From positions 1-49,030 of the forward strand of contig JWKX01000005.1 of NCBI GenBank assembly GCA_000806155.1: a DNA stretch of 49,030 bases, read 5' to 3'. Shown one piece after another: positions 15,885 to 24,836 of this stretch (position 1 is the stretch's first letter; every line of letters begins with the position of its first letter). The notes below the pieces were generated by a model. That model had not been told where the DNA came from. It saw only the letters and a program-made list of their open reading frames with translations, and did no database searches. Source of the stretch: an archaeon GW2011_AR18. Its GTDB lineage: Archaea > Nanobdellota > Nanobdellia > SCGC-AAA011-G17 > GW2011-AR18. Position numbers and translations under genes: made by a program.

Positions 15885-16601
15885 ATGGGAAGAAGAATAA
15901 CAAGCCAGGCAAGAGGAAGAGGAACAAGAAGATACATCAGCCTAAGGCATAGATACAAAGGGGAAGCAAGAAACAAATCAAATATACAAAATGAATCACA
16001 TTTCGGAACTGTAATAACATTAGAACATAGTCCAGCACACTCAGCACCAATAGCATTAGTAAGATATGATGATGGAGAGGAAGGATACATAATAGCTCCA
16101 GAAGGAATAGCTATTGGAGATACTATATCTATAGGAAAGGGAGCTGAAATAAAAACAGGATGCACATTATCATTATTAGATATACCAGATGGAAGTTCAA
16201 TATATAATATAGAACAAATAAAAGGTGATGGCGGAAGATTTGTAAGAGCATCAGGAACATTCGCGAAAATATTATCAAAAACAAAAAATGGAGTAACAAT
16301 ATTAATGCCGTCAAAGAAAGAGAAAATATTCAATTCAAACTGCATGGCAACAATAGGAATAGTTGCAGGCGGAGGAAGAACAGACAAACCATTTGTCAAA
16401 GCAGGAAATAGATGGCATGCAATGAGAGCAAGAGGAAAATTATACCCTATAACATCTGCTGTAGCAAAGAACGCAGTAGATCATCCATTTGGTTCAGGTA
16501 GAGGGAGACATATGGGAAAACCATCAGTACCACCAAGATTTGCACCACCTGGAAGAAAAGTAGGACAGATACATGCTAAGAGAACAGGAAGGAAAAGATG
16601 A
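15885..16601 (+). CDS. rpl2: Ribosomal protein uL2
   Basis: 238 aa, archaeal length. Binds 23S rRNA near the peptidyl-transferase centre and subunit bridge B7b. Conserved features: GRRITSQARGRGTRRY start, the OB/SH3-like core, and the C-terminal KNAVDHPFGSGRGRHMGKP loop. The first His of the usual VDHPHGGG is kept, the second is Phe. Begins 2 bp after the rpl23 remnant and overlaps rps19 by 4 bp. Confidence 0.97.
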   Translation: MGRRITSQARGRGTRRYISLRHRYKGEARNKSNIQNESHFGTVITLEHSPAHSAPIALVRYDDGEEGYIIAPEGIAIGDTISIGKGAEIKTGCTLSLLDIPDGSSIYNIEQIKGDGGRFVRASGTFAKILSKTKNGVTILMPSKKEKIFNSNCMATIGIVAGGGRTDKPFVKAGNRWHAMRARGKLYPITSAVAKNAVDHPFGSGRGRHMGKPSVPPRFAPPGRKVGQIHAKRTGRKR

Positions 16602-16993
16602 AAAAAGAATTATACTTTAGAGGAAAAACAATGGAAGATTTAGGGAAACTAAATACAAAAGAGGTACTACCATTCATGAATTCAAGACAGAGAAGATCAT
16701 TAAAGAGAGGAAACTCAGAGACACAAAAGAAATTTTTATTAAAAGTAAAAAAATACAAAGAGGGGAAATTAAAGAAACCAATCAAAACACATTGCAGAGA
16801 GATGATAGTATTACCAGAGATGGTTGGAATATTAATACAAATATATAATGGAAAAGCTTTTTCTCCAGTAGAAATCACACATGAAATGATAGGACATTAT
16901 CTCGGGGAATTTGCAATGACAAGGAGAAAAGTTGAGCACTCAGCACCAGGAATCGGAGCTACAAAATCAAGTGCTGCAATGTCAGTCAAATAA
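16598..16993 (+). CDS. rps19: Ribosomal protein uS19
   Basis: 131 aa small-subunit head protein that contacts the A-site finger. Archaeal N-terminal extension (KELYFRGKTMEDLGKL) then the universal core: KTHCREMIVLPEMVG, IYNGKAFSPVEITHEMIGHYLGEF and the basic tail. Starts with an ATGA overlap with uL2 and is followed 2 bp later by uL22. Confidence 0.96.
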   Translation: MKKELYFRGKTMEDLGKLNTKEVLPFMNSRQRRSLKRGNSETQKKFLLKVKKYKEGKLKKPIKTHCREMIVLPEMVGILIQIYNGKAFSPVEITHEMIGHYLGEFAMTRRKVEHSAPGIGATKSSAAMSVK

Positions 16994-16995
16994 AC

Positions 16996-17412
16996 ATGGA
17001 AAATAAAAATTATGCAGTTGTACGGGGAAGGAGCTTAAATGTATCCACAAAATTCTCATTAGAGATATGCAACAAGATAAGAGGAATGAAATTATCTAGT
17101 GCGAGAAGATTCCTAGAAGATGTAATAAAACAAAATGTTGCATTACCTGTAAGAGTACATAATTTTGATTTAGGACATAAGCCGGGAAAGATAGGGCCTG
17201 GAAGATATCCTGTAAAATCAAGCCAGATGTTCATAAGATTATTAAATTCCCTAGAATCAAATGCTACAAACCAAGGGATGAGTGTAAATAACCTTTATGT
17301 AGAATTTGCAAAGTCTGATAAAGGAGAGGTAAAATGGAGAGCAGGAAGAAAGGGAAGAATGAAAATGAAAAATACTCACATTGAATTAAGAGCAGGGGAG
17401 AGAAATAAATGA
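16996..17412 (+). CDS. rpl22: Ribosomal protein uL22
   Basis: 138 aa. Archaeal L22, whose hairpin reaches into the exit tunnel. Landmarks: VRGRSLNVSTKFSLEICNKI, SARRFLEDVI, the tunnel loop with LGHKPGKIGPGRYPVK, and a conserved C-terminal AGRKGRMKMKNTHIEL. Overlaps uS3 by 4 bp. Confidence 0.96.
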   Translation: MENKNYAVVRGRSLNVSTKFSLEICNKIRGMKLSSARRFLEDVIKQNVALPVRVHNFDLGHKPGKIGPGRYPVKSSQMFIRLLNSLESNATNQGMSVNNLYVEFAKSDKGEVKWRAGRKGRMKMKNTHIELRAGERNK

Positions 17413-18164
17413 TTGAGAGACAGATAGTAGCACAAAAGATGAGAGAGAAGGAGATTGAAAATTTTGTATTCTCAGTATTTGGAAGACAGAGTTGCAGCCA
17501 TATAAAAATGCAGAGAACCCCATTAGGAGAAAAAGTAAGTGTTTATACTTCAAAACCAGGATTAATAGTAGGAAAGAAAGGAGCAAATATCAAGAAGGTA
17601 ACAGAATTATTAAAAACAAAATTCAGTTTAGAAAATCCACAATTAGAGGTAGTAGAAATAGAAAATCCATACTTAGATGCAGCATCAGTTGCAAGAAACA
17701 TAATGATGGGATTTGACAGGTTCGGACCAAAAAGATTCAAGGCAATGGCATATAAAGCATTAGATGATGCCTTAAAAGCAGGAGCTAAAGGAATAGAGAT
17801 AGTAATAGGTGGAAGAGGAGTTCCAGGAGAGAGAGCGAAGAGTTGGAGATTCCTAGCAGGATACTTAAAAAAATCAGGAGATATATCTGAGAACTTCATG
17901 GATAGATCACATGAGGCATGTAATTTAAGATCAGGAACAATCGGAATAAAAGTAAGCATACTAAGACCTGAAGTAATATTACCAGACAGCATAACATATA
18001 AAGATATGACTAAGAAAGAAGCTGTTGAAGTAAAAGAAATAAAAGAAGAAAAAAAAGAAGTTCCTAAAGAGGAAGTAAAAGAAACTCCTAAGGAAGCAAA
18101 ACCAAAAAGAGAGAGAAAAAAAGCTGAGAAGACTGAGGAAGTAAAACAAAATGGCAGTGCTTAA
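17409..18164 (+). CDS. rps3: Ribosomal protein uS3
   Basis: 251 aa. Part of the mRNA entry channel. Contains the type II KH domain (IVGKKGANIKKVTELL, about 56-71) and the C-terminal domain GGRGVPGERAKSWRFLAGYL. Residues after about 200 form a low-complexity Lys/Glu tail, longer than in many archaea and probably disordered. The 3' end overlaps rpl29 by 14 bp. Confidence 0.96.
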   Translation: MIERQIVAQKMREKEIENFVFSVFGRQSCSHIKMQRTPLGEKVSVYTSKPGLIVGKKGANIKKVTELLKTKFSLENPQLEVVEIENPYLDAASVARNIMMGFDRFGPKRFKAMAYKALDDALKAGAKGIEIVIGGRGVPGERAKSWRFLAGYLKKSGDISENFMDRSHEACNLRSGTIGIKVSILRPEVILPDSITYKDMTKKEAVEVKEIKEEKKEVPKEEVKETPKEAKPKRERKKAEKTEEVKQNGSA

Positions 18165-18366
18165 AAAAGATCAATTAAAAACAATGAATAATGAAGAAAT
18201 GAACAAGAGACTCGATGATATGAGAAAAGAAATCATGAAACTAAAAGCACAGGTAAGCAGAGGAACACAGCCAGAGAATCCTGGAAAGATCAGAGCATTA
18301 AAAAGAACAGTAGCAAGAATATTAACAATTCAAAATCAGAAAAAAACTGGAGGTGCCAGCCAGTAA
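18151..18366 (+). CDS. rpl29: Ribosomal protein uL29
   Basis: 71 aa two-helix protein beside the exit tunnel, next to uL23. Recognised from MNNEEMNKRLDDMRKEIMKL, then QPENPGKIRALKRTVARILT. It starts 14 bp inside rps3 and ends immediately before the aIF1 ATG. Confidence 0.94.
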   Translation: MAVLKKDQLKTMNNEEMNKRLDDMRKEIMKLKAQVSRGTQPENPGKIRALKRTVARILTIQNQKKTGGASQ

Positions 18367-18681
18367 ATGGATGTTTGCAACGTTTGCGGATTACCAAAAG
18401 ATCTTTGTGTTTGTCAGGCATTAGCCACAGAAGAACAAAAGATAACGATAAGCACAGAAAAAAGAAGATTTGGTAAATTAGCGACAATGGTCACAGGCCT
18501 TGATGATAAAACAATCAATCTTAAAGATCTCGTGAAAAGACTAAAATCCAAACTTGCGTGCGGTGGAACAATGAAAAACGGAATAATAGAATTGCAGGGA
18601 AGCCATATCGGGAGAGTAAGAGATGAACTAATCAAAGCAGGATTCAAGCCTGAATCAATAGTGGTTAAGGAGATCAAATGA
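18367..18681 (+). CDS. Translation initiation factor aIF1 (SUI1)
   Basis: 104 aa. Helps start-codon selection on the 30S subunit. N-terminal zinc-binding element CNVCGLPKDLCVC (4-16), then the SUI1 fold ending in IELQGSHIGRVRDELIKAGF. Its place between uL29 and uS17 is typical for archaea, but the RNase P subunit gene rnp1 (Rpp29), often located here, is missing. Confidence 0.95.
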   Translation: MDVCNVCGLPKDLCVCQALATEEQKITISTEKRRFGKLATMVTGLDDKTINLKDLVKRLKSKLACGGTMKNGIIELQGSHIGRVRDELIKAGFKPESIVVKEIK

Positions 18682-19010
18682 AAGAAAAAACAAAAGACCT
18701 TGGATTGGGAATACAAGCACCAACAAAAGAATGCGATGATAAACATTGTGCATTTCATGGGAACTTATCACTAAGAGGAAGAATGTTCGAGGCAGAGGTC
18801 TCTAAAGTAAACTTACAAAAAACAGCAGTAGTACAATGGACAAGACAATTTTATTTACCAAAATATCAGAGATATGAAAAAAGAAAAAGCAGATTACATG
18901 TTCATAATCCACCATGCATGAATATCAAAAAAGGAGACAAAGTAAAAGTCGTGGAATGCAGACCAATAAGCAAAACAAAAAACTTTGTAATAATTGAGAG
19001 AGTACAATGA
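18678..19010 (+). CDS. rps17: Ribosomal protein uS17
   Basis: 110 aa archaeal form, with the extension containing CAFHGNLSLRGRMFEA (about 24-39) before the OB fold (KTAVVQWTRQFYLPKYQRYE, VHNPPCMNIKKGDKVKV). Primary 16S rRNA binder. ATGA overlaps on both sides. Confidence 0.96.
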   Translation: MKEKTKDLGLGIQAPTKECDDKHCAFHGNLSLRGRMFEAEVSKVNLQKTAVVQWTRQFYLPKYQRYEKRKSRLHVHNPPCMNIKKGDKVKVVECRPISKTKNFVIIERVQ

Positions 19011-19408
19011 AAGCAATAAAAGGAAGAGTAGTAAAAGGATTACAGAAAAACAGCAGGTTAGTAGCAGCTGATAATTCAGGAGCTAAAATAATCTGTATAA
19101 TATCATTCAAAGGGGGAAAAACAGTAAAGGGAAGAAAACCATATGGAGGGGTTGGGGATTATATCACAGCTTCAGTAAAAAATGGAAATCCAGAAATGAG
19201 AAAAAAAGTAGTGAATGCAGTGATAGTCAGACAGACAAAAGAATACAGAAGAAGCGACGGAATGAGAGTAAAATTCGAGGACAATGCAGCTGTAATAATA
19301 AAAGATGACAAAGGAAATCCCAAAGGGACAATAGTCAAAGGACCAATTGCAAAAGAGGTAGTTGGAAGATGGCCGGCAGTCGCAAAAATAGCGAAGAGTG
19401 TACTATAA
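19007..19408 (+). CDS. rpl14: Ribosomal protein uL14
   Basis: 133 aa, full length. Five-stranded barrel at the subunit interface (bridge B5/B8) and binding surface for anti-association factors. Landmarks LVAADNSGAKIICII, the GVGDYITASVK loop, and EFDNAA-like KFEDNAAVIIKD. Overlaps uS17 by 4 bp. Confidence 0.97.
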   Translation: MKAIKGRVVKGLQKNSRLVAADNSGAKIICIISFKGGKTVKGRKPYGGVGDYITASVKNGNPEMRKKVVNAVIVRQTKEYRRSDGMRVKFEDNAAVIIKDDKGNPKGTIVKGPIAKEVVGRWPAVAKIAKSVL

Positions 19409-19409
19409 A

Positions 19410-19790
19410 ATGAAAACATTATGGAATAAAAACTGGAAGAGCAGCAAGCAGCCAAGAAAACAAAGAAAGTATGTATTCAATGCACCATTACATATATTAA
19501 AAAAATTAATGTCAGCAAGATTGACCAAAGAACTGAAAACAAAATATGGAAAGAAAAATGTTGGAGTCAGAAAAGATGATAAAGTAAAAATAATGTCAGG
19601 ACAATTCAAAGGAAAAAGCGGAAAAGTAATTGAAGTAGATCTAAAACACAGAAAAGTTTACGTTGATGGAATAAATATAATAAAGAAAGATGGAAACAAA
19701 GTAAGAGTTGCTTTACATCCATCAAAATTAATGATCATGGAATTAAACATGGAAGATAAGATGAGAAAAAAATTAATGGATAGGAAATAA
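19410..19790 (+). CDS. rpl24: Ribosomal protein uL24
   Basis: 126 aa from the ATG at 19410. An earlier in-frame GTG at 19398 would overlap uL14 and adds nothing conserved. Contains the archaeal QPRKQRKYVFNAPLH segment and the KOW motif (DDKVKIMSGQFKGKSGKVIE). An assembly initiator of the 50S subunit. Confidence 0.95.
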   Translation: MKTLWNKNWKSSKQPRKQRKYVFNAPLHILKKLMSARLTKELKTKYGKKNVGVRKDDKVKIMSGQFKGKSGKVIEVDLKHRKVYVDGINIIKKDGNKVRVALHPSKLMIMELNMEDKMRKKLMDRK

Positions 19791-19792
19791 AA

Positions 19793-20512
19793 ATGGCAAG
19801 AAATCACTTAGCAACAATCGCAGCGCCAAAAACGTTGAGAGTAGAAAGAAAAGGCGGAGAGAAATGGATAGCAAGAGCAAGACCTGGAGCTCACCCATTA
19901 CACAGAAGCTTAACATTAAATTACATACTAAAAAATGTATTAAAACATGCAATATCAACAAAAGAAGTTAATAAAATTTTATATGAAAAAAATGTAACTA
20001 TAGATAAGAAAGTCAGATTAGACCATAAATATGGTGTAGGATTAATGGATATTGTAGAAATAGAAAAATTAGGAGAATCTTATAGAGTTTTATTGAATAA
20101 TAATGGAGAATTAGTACTGAGAAAAATAACAAAGAAAGATAGTGAACTAAAAATCCTACAAGTTGTCAAAAAAACAATAATCAAGAAAGGAAAATTACAA
20201 TTAACATTCCATGACGGGAGAAATTTATTAGTCGATAAGACAAAATTAAATATTGGAGATAGTGTAATCTTTGACTTAGGAAAAAAACAAGTAGTAAAAG
20301 AGATACCACTAGAAAACAATTCATTAGCATTATTAAGTGGTGGAAAACATATAGGAAAATTAGCAACAATAAAAGATATTATCAAAGTTAAAAATTTAGA
20401 AAAACCTAAAGTCGTTGTTGATATCGACGGAAAAGAATATATAACATTAATGAGTTATGCATTTGCTGTTGGTAAAAACAAACCAGAAGTAAGCTTGGGA
20501 GAAAAAGAATGA
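19793..20512 (+). CDS. rps4e: Ribosomal protein eS4
   Basis: 239 aa, archaeal/eukaryal only. N-terminal NHLATIAAPKTLRVERKGG, S4-like domain around KEVNKILYEKNVTIDKKVR, central eS4 domain and C-terminal KOW-type segment. It starts 2 bp after uL24 and overlaps uL5 by 4 bp. Confidence 0.97.
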   Translation: MARNHLATIAAPKTLRVERKGGEKWIARARPGAHPLHRSLTLNYILKNVLKHAISTKEVNKILYEKNVTIDKKVRLDHKYGVGLMDIVEIEKLGESYRVLLNNNGELVLRKITKKDSELKILQVVKKTIIKKGKLQLTFHDGRNLLVDKTKLNIGDSVIFDLGKKQVVKEIPLENNSLALLSGGKHIGKLATIKDIIKVKNLEKPKVVVDIDGKEYITLMSYAFAVGKNKPEVSLGEKE

Positions 20513-21024
20513 ACAAGATGAGAGAACTCAGGATAGAGAAAATAACACTAAACATTGGAGTGGGAAGTCCGGGAGACAAACTAAACAATGCTAAAAAATT
20601 ATTACAGACAATCACAGGACTAAAACCTGTTGAGACAAGCAGCATCAAGAGAATCCCAACATGGGGAGTAAGACCCAAATTACCAATAGCATGCAAAGTA
20701 ACAGTAAGAGGAAAAAAAGCTGAAGAAATATTACAGAGATTATTAATGTCAAGAGAGAATAAGCTACCAGCAAGAAAAATTGACGCATTTGGAAACTTCT
20801 CATTTGGAATAGAAGAGTATATCACAATACCAGGTGTAAAATATGATGCAACAATAGGAGTAATAGGATTAGAAGTTGCAGTAACATTGACAAGACCAGG
20901 ATATAGAATAAAGAACAGAAGCTTACAGAAAAAGAAGATACCGACAAGACATCAGATAAAAAGAGAGGATGTTGTATCATACTTAAAAGAGAAATTCAGT
21001 GTCAATATTGAGGAGGCAGAATGA
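20509..21024 (+). CDS. rpl5: Ribosomal protein uL5
   Basis: 171 aa; binds 5S rRNA and contacts the P-site tRNA. Landmarks: RIEKITLNIGVGSPGDKLNN, IPTWGVRPKLPIACKVTVRG, and the GNFSFGIEEYITIPGVKYD loop. The ATG at 20509 forms an ATGA overlap with eS4; an in-frame ATG at 20518 is a weaker alternative. Confidence 0.96.
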   Translation: MNKMRELRIEKITLNIGVGSPGDKLNNAKKLLQTITGLKPVETSSIKRIPTWGVRPKLPIACKVTVRGKKAEEILQRLLMSRENKLPARKIDAFGNFSFGIEEYITIPGVKYDATIGVIGLEVAVTLTRPGYRIKNRSLQKKKIPTRHQIKREDVVSYLKEKFSVNIEEAE

Positions 21025-21251
21025 CTACAAGCGATTATAGAAAAGCATTTGTACAACTGGAAGCAAAAAAACAAAAGCTTGACAAATACAAAAAACATAA
21101 TACTCCTAAGAAAAGAACAACAGGAATAGGAACAAGAAAATGCAGAATCTGCGGAAGATACGGAGCACATATAAGAAGCTACGGAATACATCTATGCAGG
21201 ACATGCTTCAGGGAGGAAGCTAAGAACTTAGGTTTTAAAAAGTTCAGCTAA
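21021..21251 (+). CDS. rps14: Ribosomal protein uS14, zinc form
   Basis: 76 aa, longer than the common archaeal form of about 50-56 aa because of an N-terminal basic helix. The core has the four zinc ligands CRIC (about 42-45) and CRTC (about 58-61), with RSYGIHLCRTCFREEAKNLG. Located in the small-subunit head. Confidence 0.95.
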   Translation: MTTSDYRKAFVQLEAKKQKLDKYKKHNTPKKRTTGIGTRKCRICGRYGAHIRSYGIHLCRTCFREEAKNLGFKKFS

Positions 21252-21262
21252 AAATAACGAAA

Positions 21263-21652
21263 ATGATGAATGACCCAATATCAAATGCATTGACAACAAT
21301 ACTGAATGCAGAGAAAAAAGGAAAGAGCACATGCATAATAAAACCTTTCTCAAATCTAGTAGTATCAATACTGGAACTGATGAAAACTAATGGTTATATC
21401 ACAGAATTCAATAGTGCAAGCAATGCAAGAGGTGGATCAATACTTGTAAAGTTAAACAAGAATATCAACGAATGCGGAGTTGTAAAACCAAGATTTTCTT
21501 TTACAAAAAAGAATTATGAGATGTTCGAGAAAAGATATTTGCCAGCAAAAGGATTAGGATTCTTTGTCGTGACAACATCAAAAGGTGTAATGACACACAA
21601 AGAGGCATTGGATAAAGGGGTTGGAGGAAAGCTTATTGCTTACTGCTACTAA
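21263..21652 (+). CDS. rps8: Ribosomal protein uS8
   Basis: 129 aa, normal length. Starts at 21263 (MMNDPISNALTTI) or 21266. Core landmarks: NDPISNALTTILNAEKKGK, ELMKTNGYITEF, and the C-terminal VTTSKGVMTHKEALDKGVGG. Binds 16S helix 21. The stop overlaps the uL6 ATG by one base (TAATG). Confidence 0.96.
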   Translation: MMNDPISNALTTILNAEKKGKSTCIIKPFSNLVVSILELMKTNGYITEFNSASNARGGSILVKLNKNINECGVVKPRFSFTKKNYEMFEKRYLPAKGLGFFVVTTSKGVMTHKEALDKGVGGKLIAYCY

Positions 21653-22206
21653 TGGTTCAAAAAACATATTCTCTGGAAGTAGAATTACCTGAAGGGGTAA
21701 CTGCAAATGTGCATGGAAATTCATTAATAGTAAAAGGACCAAAAGGAGAGATAAAAAGGGATATAGAGAATCCAAGATTTGCAATGAAAGCAGATGCTAA
21801 AATAGTATCACTTGCATTAAAATCCGGACTGAAACAATCACAGAGAGACAAGATGCATATAAACTCATATCAATCACATATAAAGAATCTTATAAATGGT
21901 GTAATACACGGCTATACGGCAAAACTTAAAGTATGTTCAGGACATTTCCCAATGACAGTAACTATAGATACAAATGGCAAATTTGCAGTAAAAAATTTCT
22001 TAGGAGAAAAAGTTCCTAGAACTGTAAATGTAAAACACGGAGCAAAAGTAGATGTACAAGGAGATATTATTACAGTAACAGGATTAGACAAGGAAATAGT
22101 AGGGCAGACAGCTGCAGATCTAGAACAGTTAACAAGAATAACAAACAGAGACAGAAGAATATTCCAGGATGGAATATATATAACAAAGAAACCAGGTGAG
22201 GAATAA
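21652..22206 (+). CDS. rpl6: Ribosomal protein uL6
   Basis: 184 aa with the duplicated L6 fold. Landmarks: VELPEGVTANVHGNSLIVKG, and the second-domain segment VDVQGDIITVTGLDKEIVGQ followed by RDRRIFQDGIYI. Lies near the factor-binding site of the 50S subunit. Confidence 0.97.
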   Translation: MVQKTYSLEVELPEGVTANVHGNSLIVKGPKGEIKRDIENPRFAMKADAKIVSLALKSGLKQSQRDKMHINSYQSHIKNLINGVIHGYTAKLKVCSGHFPMTVTIDTNGKFAVKNFLGEKVPRTVNVKHGAKVDVQGDIITVTGLDKEIVGQTAADLEQLTRITNRDRRIFQDGIYITKKPGEE

Positions 22207-22208
22207 AA

Positions 22209-22736
22209 ATGAATCAATCACTAACATTAAGAAACAAAGCAAAATCAAAGAAACCAGAATTTGAGATGCAGAATGTAAATGTATACCCTCAAAACAAAGG
22301 AAGATGGAGATTCCCAAGAGGTCTTCATAGTAAAATGAGGAACGCTTTCAGGGGAAATCCAATAATGCCATCAATAGGATGGGGAAGTCCTAGAGATGCA
22401 AGAGGATTACTAAGAGATGGATCAAAAGGAATACTTGTCGAAAACTTAAAACAAGTTGAAAAATTAAATAAAGATGAAGTAGCAATACTTGCAGCAAATG
22501 TAGGATTGAAGAAAAGGGTATTATTATTATCAAAACTGAAAGAAAAAGGGATAAGAGTATATAATGTAAAAGATGTAAATTTATTTATAGAAAATGTAAA
22601 GAAAAATTTAGATTCTAAAAAGCAGGATCATAAGAAAAGAGATGAAAAGAAGACAAAATCACAATTAGAGATTGAGAAAAAAGCTGCTGAGAAAGAAAAG
22701 AAATCAGAGGAAAAACAAAATGAATCTAAGAAATAG
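22209..22736 (+). CDS. rpl32e: Ribosomal protein eL32
   Basis: 175 aa, archaeal/eukaryal only. The RWRFPRGLHSKMRNAFRGNP and IGWGSPRDARGLLRDG blocks identify it. The last 40-45 residues are a Lys/Glu-rich helical tail. The 3' end overlaps rpl19e by 17 bp. Confidence 0.93.
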   Translation: MNQSLTLRNKAKSKKPEFEMQNVNVYPQNKGRWRFPRGLHSKMRNAFRGNPIMPSIGWGSPRDARGLLRDGSKGILVENLKQVEKLNKDEVAILAANVGLKKRVLLLSKLKEKGIRVYNVKDVNLFIENVKKNLDSKKQDHKKRDEKKTKSQLEIEKKAAEKEKKSEEKQNESKK

Positions 22737-23172
22737 GAAGAGAATAGCCTCAAGCATATTCAAGACAGGAAAGGGAAGAGTATGGATGGATCCTACAAGA
22801 TTGAAAGATTTCAAAGATGCAATCACAAAAGATGACTTAAGAAAACTCAGCATGCAGGGAGCACTTCTAATAAAGCAAAAGAAAGGTGTTTCAAGATTCT
22901 GGGCCAGGCATACAATCAAGCAGAAAAGAAAGGGAGCAAGAAAAGGGGTAGGATCAAGAAAGGGAAGACAGACAGCAAGATCAGGAAAGAAAATATTATG
23001 GGTAAACAAGATCAGAGCACAGAGAGAAGAAATGACAGAGTATTTAAATAAAAACTTAATCACACAAGAGATATATGCTCAACTGAGAAAGAAAGCAAAG
23101 GGTGGATTCTTCAGAAGCACAAGACACATAAAATTATATCTGACAGAACATAACTTATGGAATAAAAAATGA
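22720..23172 (+). CDS. rpl19e: Ribosomal protein eL19
   Basis: 150 aa from the ATG at 22720, which gives the normal MNLRNRKRIASSIFKTGKGR start; an earlier in-frame ATG lies inside the eL32 tail and is unlikely. Basic helical protein with KGARKGVGSRKGRQTAR and the long C-terminal helix. Subunit interface. Confidence 0.95.
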   Translation: MNLRNRKRIASSIFKTGKGRVWMDPTRLKDFKDAITKDDLRKLSMQGALLIKQKKGVSRFWARHTIKQKRKGARKGVGSRKGRQTARSGKKILWVNKIRAQREEMTEYLNKNLITQEIYAQLRKKAKGGFFRSTRHIKLYLTEHNLWNKK

Positions 23173-23663
23173 AAATACACAAAGCTTACACACTAAAGTA
23201 CAGGAGGAAGAGAGAGGGCAAGACTGACTATAAGAGCAGACTTGGATTGCTTGCTTCAAGAAGATTAAGAATAGTTGTAAGAAGAACATTAAGCAATATG
23301 CATGTACAGGTTGTAGAATATACTCCTACAGGAGATAAAACCCTTGTATCAGCTGATAGCAGAGAATTATTAAAATTTGGATGGAATGGACATAGAGGGA
23401 ATACTACAAGTGCTTACTTAACAGGAATGTTATGCGGATTAAAAGCGAAAAAGAAAGGAATCAAAGATGGAATATTAGATCTAGGATTAAATAGAGCAAT
23501 AAAAGGATCAAGCTTATTTGCTGCAGTAAAAGGATTGCAAGTAAGTGTAAAAATACCATGCAATGATGAATATATTCCAAGTGAAGAGAGAATAAAAGGG
23601 CAGCATTTAAAAAAAGGAAATTATGATGAGGTAAGAAAGAAAATACTTGAAAAATGGCAGTAA
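23169..23663 (+). CDS. rpl18: Ribosomal protein uL18
   Basis: 164 aa; binds 5S rRNA with uL5. Landmarks: KYRRKREGKTDYKSRLGLL, FGWNGHRGNTTSAYLTGMLC, LDLGLNRAIKGSSLFAAVKG. Overlaps eL19 by 4 bp and the most upstream uS5 start by 10 bp. Confidence 0.96.
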   Translation: MKIHKAYTLKYRRKREGKTDYKSRLGLLASRRLRIVVRRTLSNMHVQVVEYTPTGDKTLVSADSRELLKFGWNGHRGNTTSAYLTGMLCGLKAKKKGIKDGILDLGLNRAIKGSSLFAAVKGLQVSVKIPCNDEYIPSEERIKGQHLKKGNYDEVRKKILEKWQ

Positions 23664-24367
23664 TGAAATCAAATTCAATAGAAGACTGGATACCAAAAAC
23701 AGAACTTGGAAGAAGGGTCAAGAGTGGGGAGATAAAGGATATAAGCGAGATACTAGATAGCGGATCAAAAATACTAGAACCAGAGATAGTTGACAAATTA
23801 TTACCTGATCTGACAGTAGAATTAATAGAGGTAGGACAGAGCAAAGGAAAATTCGGCGGTGGGAAAGAGAGCATCTGGAAACAGACACAGAAAAAAACCT
23901 CAGAGGGAAACACAATCAAGTTCTCAGCATTTGCAGCAGTAGGAAACAAAGATGGTTATGTAGGAGTAGGATTCGGCGGGGCAAAAGAGACAGTGCCTGC
24001 AAGAGAAAAAGCAATTAGAACTGCAAAATTAAACATAGTAAAAATAAGAAGAGGATGCGGATCATGGGCATGTGACTGCAGAACACCGCATTCAATACCA
24101 TATAAAATCTCAGGAAAAAGCGGGAGTGTAAAAGTAGAATTATCACCAGCACCAAGAGGAACAGGATTAAAATCAGAGAGAAAATGTGGAATCTTATTAG
24201 GATTAGCTGGAGTGAAAGATGTCTACACAAGAACTGAGGGAATAACAGCAACAAAGCTAAACTTATTAAAAGCATGCTATTATGCATTAAAGAATCTAAC
24301 AACATTCAAGATGAAAGAGGGATCAGAAAAAGAGGTAGGATTAGTAGAGGGAAAAGCAGAGCATTAA
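23654..24367 (+). CDS. rps5: Ribosomal protein uS5
   Basis: 237 aa. dsRBD-like N-domain with KFSAFAAVGNKDGYVGVGFG, then RRGCGSWACDCRTPHSIPYK (a Cys-containing archaeal element) and the C-domain APRGTGLKSERKCGILLGLA. Start at 23654, or at 23663 where ATG overlaps the uL18 stop. Decoding fidelity and mRNA entry channel. Confidence 0.96.
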   Translation: MAVMKSNSIEDWIPKTELGRRVKSGEIKDISEILDSGSKILEPEIVDKLLPDLTVELIEVGQSKGKFGGGKESIWKQTQKKTSEGNTIKFSAFAAVGNKDGYVGVGFGGAKETVPAREKAIRTAKLNIVKIRRGCGSWACDCRTPHSIPYKISGKSGSVKVELSPAPRGTGLKSERKCGILLGLAGVKDVYTRTEGITATKLNLLKACYYALKNLTTFKMKEGSEKEVGLVEGKAEH

Positions 24368-24368
24368 A

Positions 24369-24836
24369 ATGAAACTAGCAGTAATACAGGTCAGAGGGGG
24401 AATACACTTAAGCCCAGAACATAAACAAAGCTTGAACTATCTACAATTAAGAAAGAAAAACAGCTGTGTAATATTAGAGAATAGTCCTAGTTATATGGGA
24501 GCTTTAGTAAAACTAAAGGACTATGTAACATGGGGAGAGGTAGATGAACAGACATTAAAATTATTATTAGAGAAGAGAGGGAGATTAGCAGGAAACCAAT
24601 TAATAAGTGAAAATTATCTAAAAGAGAAAACAAAAATGGGCTTTGAACAGTTTGTAAAAAGCTTTGCTGATAATAAAATAAAACTAAAAGATGTCCCAGG
24701 ATTAAAAACCTATTTCAGATTAACACCACCAAAAGGGGGATTTGAGAGAGAGGGAATAAAGACACAATTCAGTCTAGGTGGGGCATTAGGATATAGAAAA
24801 GATAATATAAATAATCTGTTAAGGAGAATGATATGA
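24369..24836 (+). CDS. rpl30: Ribosomal protein uL30
   Basis: 155 aa, the long archaeal form. Begins with the strand LAVIQVRGGIHLSPEHKQSL; the archaeal extension contains KTYFRLTPPKGGFEREGIKT. Overlaps the next gene, an unexpected membrane protein, by 4 bp. Confidence 0.95.
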   Translation: MKLAVIQVRGGIHLSPEHKQSLNYLQLRKKNSCVILENSPSYMGALVKLKDYVTWGEVDEQTLKLLLEKRGRLAGNQLISENYLKEKTKMGFEQFVKSFADNKIKLKDVPGLKTYFRLTPPKGGFEREGIKTQFSLGGALGYRKDNINNLLRRMI